64,000 nt of DNA from JANMDU01 sp031375105. Lineage in GTDB: Bacteria; Pseudomonadota; Gammaproteobacteria; Burkholderiales; Burkholderiaceae_C. The stretch is taken from contig JANMHJ010000046.1 of the NCBI GenBank assembly GCA_031375105.1, forward strand, positions 124,001 through 188,000, written 5' to 3'. Position 1 is the stretch's first letter. Every line of letters begins with the position of its first letter. This document shows positions 33,837 through 41,442 of this stretch, one piece after another. The position numbers were made by a program, and so were the translations under genes. The notes beneath the pieces were generated by a model. The model worked only from the letters and a program-made list of their open reading frames with translations. It searched no databases and was not told the DNA's origin.

Positions 33837-35783
33837 TCAGGTTTTTTTCACTTCTTTGACTTCTGCATCAACGACGTTGTCGTCAACGGGTTTGGCATCC
33901 GCTTTACCAGCATCTTGCCCCGCAGTTTGCGCACCGGCTTGCTGAGCCGCTTGGGAGGCTTGCATGTCTGCATACATTTTCTCGCCAAGCTTTTGCGCAG
34001 CCAAGCCGAGGGCGGCTTCTTTTTGGTCGATGGCGGATTTGTCTTCGCCTTTGAGGGCTTCTTCCATCTCTTTCAAAGCAGCTTCGATTTTTTCTTTCTC
34101 ACCAGCTTCTAGCTTGTCGCCGTATTCAGTCAGTGATTTCTTGGTGGAATGCACCATGGCTTCGCCTTGGTTTTTGGCTTGGATGAGTTCGAGCTTTTTC
34201 TTGTCGTCTTCGGCATTGAGCTCAGCATCTTTGACCATGGCTTGGATCTCTTGTTCAGAGAGACCTGAGTTGGCCTTGATGGTGATCTTGTTTTCTTTGC
34301 CGGTGGCTTTGTCTTTCGCGCCCACGTGCAAGATGCCGTTAGCGTCGATGTCGAAAGTCACTTCAATTTGCGGCGTGCCGCGCGATGCGGGTGGGATGCC
34401 TTCGAGGTTGAACTCACCCAAGCCTTTGTTGGCCACGGCCATCTCACGCTCGCCTTGATAAACCTTGATCGTCACAGCAGGCTGGTTGTCGTCGGCCGTG
34501 GAGAAGGTTTGTGCAAACTTGGTGGGGATGGTCGTGTTTTTCTTGATCATCTTGGTCATCACGCCGCCGAGCGTTTCGATGCCCAAGCTCAGAGGCGTCA
34601 CGTCCAAGAGCAACACGTCTTTGCGATCACCGCTCAAGACCTGGCCTTGAATCGCCGCTCCTACTGCAACAGCTTCGTCCGGGTTCACATCTTTGCGTGG
34701 CTCTTTGCCGAAGAATTCTTTGACCTTCTCTTGCACCTTGGGCATGCGCGTCATGCCGCCCACAAGAATCACGTCTTGAATATCGTTCACGCTGACGCCA
34801 GCGTCTTTGATGGCGGTGCGGCAAGGTGCCATCGTGCGCTCAATCAGCTCTTCGACCAAGCTTTCTAATTTTGAGCGGGTGAGCTTCATGTTCAGGTGTT
34901 TCGGGCCCGAAGCGTCAACGGTGATGTAGGGCAGGTTGATCTCGGTTTGCTGGCTGCTGGAGAGCTCAATCTTGGCTTTCTCGGCCACGTCTTTCAGGCG
35001 CTGCAAAGCCAACACGTCTTTCTTCAGATCAACGCCGGATTCTTTCTTGAATTCGCCAATGATGTAGTCGATGATGCGTTGGTCAAAATCTTCGCCGCCG
35101 AGGAAGGTGTCGCCATTGGTGGAGAGCACTTCAAATTGCTTCTCGCCGTCCATATCGGCAATGTCGATGATCGACACGTCAAAGGTGCCACCGCCCAGGT
35201 CATACACGGCGATTTTGCGGTCGCCTTTGCCCACCTTATCGAGGCCGAAAGCCAAAGCGGCTGCGGTGGGCTCGTTGATGATGCGCTTCACATCGAGGCC
35301 TGCAATGCGGCCTGCGTCTTTGGTGGCTTGGCGCTGGGAATCATTGAAGTAAGCGGGCACGGTGATCACGGCCTCGGTGACTTCTTCGCCGAGGTAATCT
35401 TCGGCGGTTTTCTTCATCTTGCGTAGCACTTCGGCAGACACCTGCGGAGGCGCCATCTTCTGGCCACGCACTTCCACCCAAGCATCGCCGTTGTCGGCCT
35501 TGGCAATCGTGTAGGGCATGAGATCGATGTCTTTCTGGACTTCTTTCTCTTCAAAACGGCGGCCAATCAAGCGCTTGACGGCATACAGCGTGTTTTTTGG
35601 ATTGGTGACGGCCTGATTCTTCGCAGGCGCGCCCACGCGAATTTCGCCATCTTCCATATAAGCAATGATGGACGGCGTGGTGCGCGCTCCTTCGGCGTTT
35701 TCAATCACCTTGGTGGTGTTGCCTTCCATGATCGCCACGCAAGAGTTGGTGGTTCCTAAGTCAATGCCAATGATTCTGCCCAT
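33837..35783 (-). CDS. dnaK: Chaperone protein DnaK (Hsp70)
   Basis: DnaK is the ATP-dependent Hsp70 chaperone. The N-terminal nucleotide-binding domain has GRIIGIDLGTTNSCVAIMEG, then VYDLGGGTFDVSIIDI and VGGMTRMPKVQ. The substrate-binding domain begins near residue 390 (LLLDVTPLSLGIETLGG), followed by a helical lid and an acidic end, VDAEVKEVKKT. The start is ATG 35783 (MGRIIGIDLG), although the frame is open 8 codons further. A long inverted-repeat element separates it from grpE. Confidence 0.98.
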   Translation of the reverse strand: MGRIIGIDLGTTNSCVAIMEGNTTKVIENAEGARTTPSIIAYMEDGEIRVGAPAKNQAVTNPKNTLYAVKRLIGRRFEEKEVQKDIDLMPYTIAKADNGDAWVEVRGQKMAPPQVSAEVLRKMKKTAEDYLGEEVTEAVITVPAYFNDSQRQATKDAGRIAGLDVKRIINEPTAAALAFGLDKVGKGDRKIAVYDLGGGTFDVSIIDIADMDGEKQFEVLSTNGDTFLGGEDFDQRIIDYIIGEFKKESGVDLKKDVLALQRLKDVAEKAKIELSSSQQTEINLPYITVDASGPKHLNMKLTRSKLESLVEELIERTMAPCRTAIKDAGVSVNDIQDVILVGGMTRMPKVQEKVKEFFGKEPRKDVNPDEAVAVGAAIQGQVLSGDRKDVLLLDVTPLSLGIETLGGVMTKMIKKNTTIPTKFAQTFSTADDNQPAVTIKVYQGEREMAVANKGLGEFNLEGIPPASRGTPQIEVTFDIDANGILHVGAKDKATGKENKITIKANSGLSEQEIQAMVKDAELNAEDDKKKLELIQAKNQGEAMVHSTKKSLTEYGDKLEAGEKEKIEAALKEMEEALKGEDKSAIDQKEAALGLAAQKLGEKMYADMQASQAAQQAGAQTAGQDAGKADAKPVDDNVVDAEVKEVKKT

Positions 35784-35839
35784 GATGTTTGCTCCAGTAA
35801 TTTTCAAAGATGTGTTGTAAGTGTGGATATGTCGGTGGT

Positions 35840-36049
35840 TTTCAAGGGCTTTGAAGAGAGAACTTGCGGACGCGAAGGGCGCGAAAGTTGCGCGAAAGAC
35901 GCTAAAAACAGCCCAAAAGGAAGAAAAAAGAGAAAAATGAAAGAATCTTGTCGGAGATTGATTTCAAATTTTAGGTATTTCTTTTTCGCGTCTTTCGCGC
36001 AACTTTTGCGTCTTTCGCGCACCGGAAGCTAGGTCTTCAAAGCCTCAAA
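35840..36049. repeat. MITE-like inverted repeat between grpE and dnaK
   Basis: Two imperfect 62-63 bp arms (35840-35902 and 35988-36049) face each other around an 85-base loop. The inner arms hold repeats of GCGCGAAAGACGC and AAAGTTGCGCGAAAG, the outer ends match in GGCTTTGAAGA. It fills nearly the whole 270 bp gap and must be transcribed if grpE and dnaK share a message. Short frames on both strands inside it are products of the repeats. Confidence 0.75.
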
Positions 36050-36053
36050 TAAG

Positions 36054-36698
36054 CTACTTTGCAGCCGCAACCGTGACCAAAGCCGGCCGCAGGGTGCGCT
36101 CAGCAATCGTGTAGCCTTTTTGCAAGACGGCAACAATCGTGTTGGCATCTTGCTCGGAGCCTTCTGGCGCGGGCACCACGCTAATGGCTTGGTGTTTGGC
36201 CGGGTCAAGTTTGTCGCCCTGCGCGGGGTTGATTTCCAGCACTTTGTTGCGCTCTAGGGCGGATTTGAGCTGGCGCAGGGTTGCTTCAGCGCCTTCGCGC
36301 AGTTGTTCGTTGGTGGCGTTTTGGATGGCCAAGCCGGCGGTGAGGCTATCCATCACCGGGAGCAGGCCTTCGGCGAAGCTCTCGACCGCGTATTTGCGGG
36401 CTTTGCTCACGTCTTCCTCGCTGCGGCGGCGCATGTTTTGCACTTCCGCTGCGGCGCGCAGGTTTTGGTCGTGCAGATCGGTGGCTTTGGCCTTCAAGCT
36501 GGCCAGCTCTGCCAGGGCGACGGTTAAAGCATCTGCGCTGTCAGCTTCATTGGCGGCTAAAGCGGCTTCAATTTCTTCCGGAGAAGCATCCGCAGGTGTT
36601 CCTGGCGGAGCGATGGGTGCTTGGGATGCCGATCCGGCAGCTGAGGCGGCAGAAGGCTTAACTTCTTGGTTTTCTTCGGGTTTTTGATGTTCAGACAT
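36054..36698 (-). CDS. grpE: Nucleotide exchange factor GrpE
   Basis: GrpE releases ADP from DnaK. The start is ATG 36698 (MSEHQKPEENQEVK). An acidic, Ala-rich N-terminus leads into the long coiled coil (about 65-120) with the RAAAEVQNMRRRSEEDV segment. The beta domain has the signature KVLEINPAQGDKLDPAKHQAISVV and VLQKGYTIAERTLRPALVTV. The length of about 214 residues is normal. It is first in the heat-shock group, behind a sigma-32-type promoter. No clear Shine-Dalgarno sequence is seen. Confidence 0.96.
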   Translation of the reverse strand: MSEHQKPEENQEVKPSAASAAGSASQAPIAPPGTPADASPEEIEAALAANEADSADALTVALAELASLKAKATDLHDQNLRAAAEVQNMRRRSEEDVSKARKYAVESFAEGLLPVMDSLTAGLAIQNATNEQLREGAEATLRQLKSALERNKVLEINPAQGDKLDPAKHQAISVVPAPEGSEQDANTIVAVLQKGYTIAERTLRPALVTVAAAK

Positions 36699-36731
36699 GG
36701 TGTGGAGAGAAGAAATACAGATCAGCCCACA

Positions 36732-36759
36732 ACATGGTGGTGCTGGAGGGTTTTTCAAG
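36732..36759 (-). promoter_or_regulatory. Sigma-32 (heat-shock) promoter of grpE
   Basis: Read on the minus strand, CTTGAAA (36759-36753), a 13-base spacer and CACCATGT (36739-36732) match the sigma-32 consensus CTTGAAA-N13/14-CCCCATnT with one mismatch. The predicted transcript starts about 25-30 bases before the grpE ATG. Confidence 0.75.
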
Positions 36760-36784
36760 AGGCGCGCCGTACAGCGCAAGTGAA

Positions 36785-36858
36785 AAAAAGGGTGCTATTA
36801 AATCATGAGCACTCTGCGTATATTTTATAACGGCAGATGGCCGATTCGGCTTAAAAAA
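36785..36858 (-). repeat. Palindromic element copy I
   Basis: The bases GTGCTATTAAATCATGAGCA then CTCTGCGTATATTTTATAACGG then CAGATGGCCGATTCGGC are a full intergenic copy. It lies just upstream of the grpE heat-shock promoter and beyond the end of the HxlR gene terminator. Confidence 0.85.
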
Positions 36859-36881
36859 TGCGCTTCAAACAGGCAAAAAAA

Positions 36882-36903
36882 CAGCCCGAAGAGAACTTCG
36901 GGC
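36882..36903 (-). terminator. Rho-independent terminator of the HxlR-family gene
   Basis: The stem AGCCCGAAG / CTTCGGGCT has a 4-base loop and, on the minus strand, is followed by a run of T (TGTTTTTTTGCC). It lies 44 bp after the HxlR-family stop codon. Confidence 0.92.
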
Positions 36904-36946
36904 TGAATAAGGAAAATTTCCTTGGAGTAATCAATCAGGCTGAAAC

Positions 36947-37255
36947 TTATTTCTTCTTGGCTTTGGCGCTGGTCCACTTGGTGGCGAATGCGCCCAAGTC
37001 GCTCATGCGCTTCAAGAGGTCGGTACCGCCGCTGGTCAGGCTGTAGCCAGAATCGCCGTGGCCCACGAGGGAGGCTGCGCGCAACTCTTTCAGGCGGGTG
37101 TTCAGGGTGTTGGGGGTGATGCTGCCCACGCTGTCTTGCAGCAGGCGAAAGGTTTGAGGGTGGCCATCTTTGAGAGCCCACAGCACGCGCATCGCGTAAC
37201 GTGATTCCAGCAGATCAAACAGGGCGTTGACGGCAGCATTGTCTTTAGCGCTCAT
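36947..37255 (-). CDS. HxlR-like winged-helix transcriptional regulator
   Basis: This 102-residue protein is a single winged-helix domain: LESRYAMRVLWALKDGHPQTFRLLQ, then SITPNTLNTRLKELRAASLVGHGDSGYSLT. This is the HxlR pattern in which a recognition helix follows a conserved I-x-x-x-x-L-x-x-R-L-K-E-L. The N-terminal Cys that many HxlR sensors carry is missing, so thiol sensing is unlikely. It stands alone with its own terminator; the 225 bp upstream (37256-37480) is AT-rich and should hold its promoter. The target is unknown. Confidence 0.82.
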   Translation of the reverse strand: MSAKDNAAVNALFDLLESRYAMRVLWALKDGHPQTFRLLQDSVGSITPNTLNTRLKELRAASLVGHGDSGYSLTSGGTDLLKRMSDLGAFATKWTSAKAKKK

Positions 37256-37480
37256 GAAAGGTGACTCCTAAGCAGTTTTTGATGAAGTAGTGTCAGAGGT
37301 TTAGTCTCGAACTGATTGAAATATAACGCTTTTTTAGAAAAACGCTACAACTTTCGTAGCTAGCTATGCTTTTTGATGCAGGGAAAACCCGAATTTGTAG
37401 CAAATTTGCTGCACTTTTGGGAGCACGCTTTGTTTTGTACAGTCGTTTTCAAGCCGATTGAATGCAAATTCAGCCCCTGA

Positions 37481-38842
37481 TTAAGCGATGCCTAAGCGCC
37501 AAAGATGGGTTTTCTCGCGCGAACGAGCGGCAAAGAAGGCATCCGTCACATCGTTGGCTTTGGGGTGTTTGGGCGAGGTGCTGAGCTGCCCAATCACCTG
37601 CAAACCAGCCTCTTGGATATGCGTCAAAAGCTCCGCATGCGTGCGCAGGCCCAGATGCTCGGCCAGGTCAGACAAAATCAGCCAAGCCTCGCCGCCGGGC
37701 GCTAAATGCGCAGGTACGCCCTGCAAAAAGCCCTTCAGCATCTGGCTGCCCTCGTCATACACCGCCCGCTCCAGCGCCGAGCTGGGCTTGCCCGGCAGCC
37801 AGGGCGGGTTGCAAATGATCAGATGAGCGCGGCCATAGCTACTTGTTGGAAACAAATCCGCCTGAATCGCTTGCACTTGTGGCACCGTGCAGCCCAAGCG
37901 CTTCAGATTGTCTTGTGCGCAGGCGAGTGCGCGCGGATCGAGATCGGTAGCGATGATTTTGCCAATGCCGCGTAAGCGCAAAATCGCCGACAGCACGCCG
38001 GTGCCTGTGCCGATGTCAAAGGCCAGCAGCTTCTCGGGTGAGCCTAAAGCCGTGGGCAAAGGCGCATCCAGCACCAACTCCAAATATTCGCTGCGCACCG
38101 GGGAAAATACGCCGTAATGCGCATGAATCCGCTGCGGCAGCCCATTTTTACCAAAGCCCAGTGAGCGCACTTCCACGCCCTTTTTGCGCCACTCATGGGC
38201 ACTGATGATGCCCAGCAGCTCGCGCAGGCTCACCACCGAGTGCGTGATGCCTTGGCTCGCCTTACCGTTAGTCTTATCGCTCGTCTTGTCACTCGCAGGC
38301 CCCCAAGCCTCGGTGCAGGCTTGCACCACATCCGGCGCACGGCGCAGGGGAATTTGATAGTCAGCTTGGAAGGGCAGCAACACCATGCCCAGCACGCGGG
38401 CACGTTGTGCCTGCGCTTGGCGATGCTTATAAAAAGCGGCGGCAAGTTGTGCGGGGGAAGATTTGCTGGAGGGTGTGGCAGCGGGTGAAGCACCTGAAGT
38501 GGGTGGCAGCGGGGCTGATGCCACTTGTTCAAAGCCCGAGATCAAAGCTGCGCTCGCCCGAGCGGCAGCCGCTGCACCAGCGCCGCGCCGGGGCGGGCGC
38601 TTGGGGCGCTCTGCGCGATTTTCCAGCCGCCGCTCCAGCGCCTGAATCAAATGCTTCGCATTCTGAAAATCCCCCCGCCAAAGCAGCCCCACGCCTTCGC
38701 TGGCCAGCTTGTAAGCCGTATCCGCGCTCATCGTGTCATCCGCGATCTGAATGCGCTTGGGCGGCAACACCCCGCGCTCGCTGCGCCAGAGTGCGGTATG
38801 CGAAATGTCTTGCTCAGACCACGTGATAGTTGCTTCGGACAT
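37481..38842 (-). CDS. Class I SAM-dependent methyltransferase (N5-Gln / rRNA small-domain type)
   Basis: This protein of about 453 residues has a long N-terminal part with a Pro/Ser/Ala-rich linker (about 75-150). A PF05175-like methyltransferase domain follows, with the SAM motif LLAFDIGTGTGVLSAILRLRG, then IIATDLDPRALACAQDN and the catalytic HLIICNPPWLPG. NPPW methylates an exocyclic amine in RNA, or protein glutamine. Low-complexity SDKTSDKTNGK near residue 190 looks like a local duplication. ATG 38842 has AAGG upstream; GTG 38851 is possible. The substrate is unknown. Confidence 0.8.
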   Translation of the reverse strand: MSEATITWSEQDISHTALWRSERGVLPPKRIQIADDTMSADTAYKLASEGVGLLWRGDFQNAKHLIQALERRLENRAERPKRPPRRGAGAAAAARASAALISGFEQVASAPLPPTSGASPAATPSSKSSPAQLAAAFYKHRQAQAQRARVLGMVLLPFQADYQIPLRRAPDVVQACTEAWGPASDKTSDKTNGKASQGITHSVVSLRELLGIISAHEWRKKGVEVRSLGFGKNGLPQRIHAHYGVFSPVRSEYLELVLDAPLPTALGSPEKLLAFDIGTGTGVLSAILRLRGIGKIIATDLDPRALACAQDNLKRLGCTVPQVQAIQADLFPTSSYGRAHLIICNPPWLPGKPSSALERAVYDEGSQMLKGFLQGVPAHLAPGGEAWLILSDLAEHLGLRTHAELLTHIQEAGLQVIGQLSTSPKHPKANDVTDAFFAARSREKTHLWRLGIA

Positions 38843-38865
38843 GGCCTGCACCTTGCTGCTAGAAA

Positions 38866-38935
38866 AAGAAGTGATTTTAGCCGATAGCCGTTATATTATC
38901 TGCATAGAGTGCTATATATTTAATAGCATTTGAGA
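38866..38935 (+). repeat. Palindromic element copy J
   Basis: The bases ATAGCCGTTATATTATCTGC then ATAGAGTGCTATATATTTAATAGCATT are one of the best copies. It lies in the 185 bp between the divergent methyltransferase and YhcG genes, next to the left border of the accessory island. Confidence 0.9.
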
Positions 38936-39027
38936 GATACGCCGTGAGATTTTTTGCGCCACATTGCATGATAATATAAACAGTATTAATTTGGCCTATT
39001 CAACCAACTCACCTAGACAGTCAAGCC

Positions 39028-40080
39028 ATGAGTCAGCTCCCCGCCCCCGCATTTGCCGATATCGTCCAACTGATCACCGCAGCCAAGCTTCGCGCCGTTC
39101 AGGCGGTTAACACTTCGCTGATTGATTTGTATTGGCAAATTGGCGAAATCATCAGCCGAAAGATTGCCGCAGCAGAGTGGGGCGACGGGGTGGTCAATCA
39201 GCTGGCAGACCACATTGCCCAAACCCAGCCGGGGCTGCGCGGCTTTACGCGGCCAAACCTCTTCCGAATGCGGCAGTTTTATGAAACCTACAAGGACGAT
39301 GAAAAAGTCTCAGCACTGCTGAGACAATTGCCTTGGACGCACAATCTCACGATCATCAGCCAGAGCAAACACCCCGAAGAACGTGAGTTTTACCTGCGCA
39401 TGGCTGTCAAAGAGCAATGGTCAAGCCGCGAGCTAGAACGCCAATTCAAAACTGCCACGTTTGAACGCACCATCTTGGAGCCTGCAAAAGTCTCAGCAGC
39501 GCTGAGACTTTTGCATCCCGAAGCCATCAACGCCTTCAAAGACGCCTACATGCTCGAATTCCTAGGCCTCCCCGGCGATCACAGCGAATCCGATCTGCAC
39601 CAAAGCTTGCTCGCCAAGCTCAAAGCCTTCCTCGGCGAGCTGGGACGAGATTTTTGCTTTATTGGCTCAGAATTTCCCGTGCAAGTCGGCGGGCGAGATT
39701 TCGCGCTCGATCTGCTCTTCTTCCACCGCAGCCTCAATTGCCTCGTGGCCATCGAGCTCAAAGTAGGCCGCTTCGAGCCCGAATACCTCGGCAAGCTCTC
39801 TTTTTACCTAGAAGCCCTAGACCGCGACGTACGTAAACCCCACGAAAACCCCGCCATCGGCGTGCTCCTGTGCGCCAGCAAAGACGACGAAGTAGTTGAA
39901 TACGCCCTCAGCCGCACAGCTTCGCCAGCGCTCATTGCACAATACGAGACGCAGTTGCCGGATAAGGCCCTGTTGCAAAGCAAGTTGCATGAGTTTTATT
40001 TGCAGAATACAAACGATCATGAAGATCTATCGCATGCCGGCGTAGGCAAGGAATTTGCAAAACGCTCCATTGCGATTTAA
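39028..40080 (+). CDS. YhcG/DUF1016 PDDEXK nuclease
   Basis: This 350-residue protein has the DUF1016 N-terminal helical domain (VNTSLIDLYWQIGEIISRKI, then GFTRPNLFRMRQFYETY; LPWTHNLTIISQSKHPEERE). The C-terminal PDDEXK domain has FALDLLFFHRSLNCLVAIEL followed by KVGRFEPEYLGKLSFYLEAL, where the Asp and the E-x-K triad sit. Such proteins are frequent near restriction systems and mobile DNA, and are suspected defence or recombination nucleases. Two short palindromes (39302-39325 and 39484-39514) lie inside the gene. It ends tail to tail with the AcpS gene, sharing the bases TTAA. Confidence 0.9.
   Translation: MSQLPAPAFADIVQLITAAKLRAVQAVNTSLIDLYWQIGEIISRKIAAAEWGDGVVNQLADHIAQTQPGLRGFTRPNLFRMRQFYETYKDDEKVSALLRQLPWTHNLTIISQSKHPEEREFYLRMAVKEQWSSRELERQFKTATFERTILEPAKVSAALRLLHPEAINAFKDAYMLEFLGLPGDHSESDLHQSLLAKLKAFLGELGRDFCFIGSEFPVQVGGRDFALDLLFFHRSLNCLVAIELKVGRFEPEYLGKLSFYLEALDRDVRKPHENPAIGVLLCASKDDEVVEYALSRTASPALIAQYETQLPDKALLQSKLHEFYLQNTNDHEDLSHAGVGKEFAKRSIAI
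39302..39325. repeat. Short palindrome in the YhcG gene, first copy
   Basis: The arms GTCTCAGC / GCTGAGAC have a 3-base loop and are preceded by A5. The same core recurs 180 bp downstream in the same gene, coding for KVSAxLR in both places. Confidence 0.7.
39484..39514. repeat. Short palindrome in the YhcG gene, second copy
   Basis: The perfect 14-bp arms GCAAAAGTCTCAGC / GCTGAGACTTTTGC are separated by AGC. It would fold into a strong hairpin within the coding RNA. Confidence 0.8.
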
Positions 40081-40496
40081 GCTGCTTCGCCACACGCGAT
40101 CACGCTCGCTAGCGCAGTTGAGCTCGTGTGGCTAGTGCTAACGACCCAAGCAACTATGCCCCGTTGCGACTCGATTTGTAGCAAGTTGCGATACAACCGC
40201 ACAGTAGGTGCGCCGGTTCTTAGTGTGATTACCTCTACATCTGTGAATGCGACCCCGTCACCCCAGCCAATGCCTAGCGTTTTTAGAATAGCTTCTTTGA
40301 CTGCAAATCTTCCAGCTAACTTATGAATCTGATTTTCACCAACTCCCGAGCTCATAATTTCCGATTCAGTGAAAGTTCGATTCAGAAATTGCTTCAACGG
40401 CTCAGATAGGAGTCGTTTAAAGTCGTTGATATCAACTATGTCTACTCCATGGCCGAGAATAAGTCGATTGGCTTGGCAAAAACTCATAATGTCCAT
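40077..40496 (-). CDS. AcpS-type 4'-phosphopantetheinyl transferase
   Basis: This protein of about 139 residues moves phosphopantetheine from CoA to a serine of an acyl carrier protein. The two metal and CoA motifs are clear: LILGHGVDIVDINDFKRLL (Asp) and LAGRFAVKEAILKTLGIGWG (Lys, Glu), with DVEVITLRTGAPTVRLY and a WVVSTSHTSSTALASVIA end. ATG 40496 is chosen because homology begins just after it; ATG 40487 is possible, and the frame is open upstream into the MazG gene. It is the last gene of the operon whose first gene is an ACP, so it is probably that ACP's dedicated activator. The housekeeping acpS normally sits in the rnc-era-pdxJ region instead. Confidence 0.87.
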   Translation of the reverse strand: MDIMSFCQANRLILGHGVDIVDINDFKRLLSEPLKQFLNRTFTESEIMSSGVGENQIHKLAGRFAVKEAILKTLGIGWGDGVAFTDVEVITLRTGAPTVRLYRNLLQIESQRGIVAWVVSTSHTSSTALASVIACGEAA

Positions 40497-40545
40497 GCTG
40501 TCGTTAAGCAGAAAGATTCGTTTTAATCTAGTAAGTAACGGCTTT

Positions 40546-41442
40546 TCAGATGTTTGACTTGGCTGGGCCAAGATACGCCATAGTCTTTGCATCAAGGTCA
40601 ACGTGAATACATCCACCGTTGTTGCTCAGTACTTGGCGCCAGACATCAAAACCTAACAAAATCGCCTGTTGCCACTCCCCCATTTTTCTCTCCTTTACTT
40701 CAAGCAGCGATGTGATACCTTTAATAGTACGTAGCAGCTGATAGTCCAGATCGGTCACCCCATTGAGCCAGTAATGTTCTTTTGCGTAATCAAAGACTAA
40801 CGCTGAAACCGCTTCATCAATTACTTGTGCTCTGCCTCCATCTTGAACTTCATCTATATTTGGGATGCTGCGTCTTTTTTTCCCAAACAGTTTGCGAATC
40901 ACCGGAGACCAGCCAAGTACAGCAACATACCCGAGGTGAAATACGTCATGGAATCTATAACCATCAGGATCGTCTGCGTTGTCGGTTAATTCATCTCCCA
41001 TTTTTTCGCCATTTACGAGGAAGCGAATTTTCTTCTTATCTTTTACGGCAACTTCCTGAAGCTCAACATTAAATTTTCGTGGGAAGCTCTCATTGATACC
41101 GAAGCCAGAATCAAAATTAAGAGAGGATGATCTTTCACTGCCCCATCGGCTTTGAGTTTTTTCCAAATTTATTCGGGCAATCTCATCTAATTGCAGGCCA
41201 AATTTTTCAGCAACGTTTGCTACATACCAAAGCAAATCACCCAATTCCTCGGCGATACGATCCTTAAACAGCAAGTGAGATTTGCCATCACGGAGGTGTT
41301 TTTTGTACTCACTAAGAAGCTCACCGGTTTCTCCAGCAAGACCTAACAACGGGACAATTACGTCGTCGCCAGATAGCGAATCTTTTCGGCCAGGTACGCG
41401 GTCGGTCTTTTGGGCGTTGCGCTGATATTCATTCAAGTTCAT
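40546..41442 (-). CDS. MazG-like nucleotide pyrophosphohydrolase with extra C-terminal domain
   Basis: The N-terminal 100 residues are a MazG all-alpha NTP pyrophosphatase domain, with LLGLAGETGELLSEYKKHL and RIAEELGDLLWYVANVAEKF (the E-x2-E and E-x2-D metal sites). Residues about 130-298 form a second conserved domain with DDPDGYRFHDVFHLGYVAVL, GWSPVIRKLFGKKRRSIP and IDEAVSALVFDYA. I recall this as the MazG C-terminal domain found with phage-type DNA base hypermodification genes. It should turn a (modified) dNTP into dNMP and pyrophosphate, to clean the pool or supply a monophosphate. It overlaps the upstream gene by ATGA. Confidence 0.87.
   Translation of the reverse strand: MNLNEYQRNAQKTDRVPGRKDSLSGDDVIVPLLGLAGETGELLSEYKKHLRDGKSHLLFKDRIAEELGDLLWYVANVAEKFGLQLDEIARINLEKTQSRWGSERSSSLNFDSGFGINESFPRKFNVELQEVAVKDKKKIRFLVNGEKMGDELTDNADDPDGYRFHDVFHLGYVAVLGWSPVIRKLFGKKRRSIPNIDEVQDGGRAQVIDEAVSALVFDYAKEHYWLNGVTDLDYQLLRTIKGITSLLEVKERKMGEWQQAILLGFDVWRQVLSNNGGCIHVDLDAKTMAYLGPAKSNI

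Noticed and set aside
35804..36032. Two short frames on opposite strands between grpE and dnaK
   Set aside because: They are translations of the inverted-repeat element; the repeated AKDAK and ASFAQL stretches come from its GCGAAAGACGC units.
39028..40080. YhcG nuclease as the restriction partner within the seven-gene operon
   Set aside because: It is on the opposite strand and only touches the operon end to end, so membership is not supported; kept only as a neighbour.
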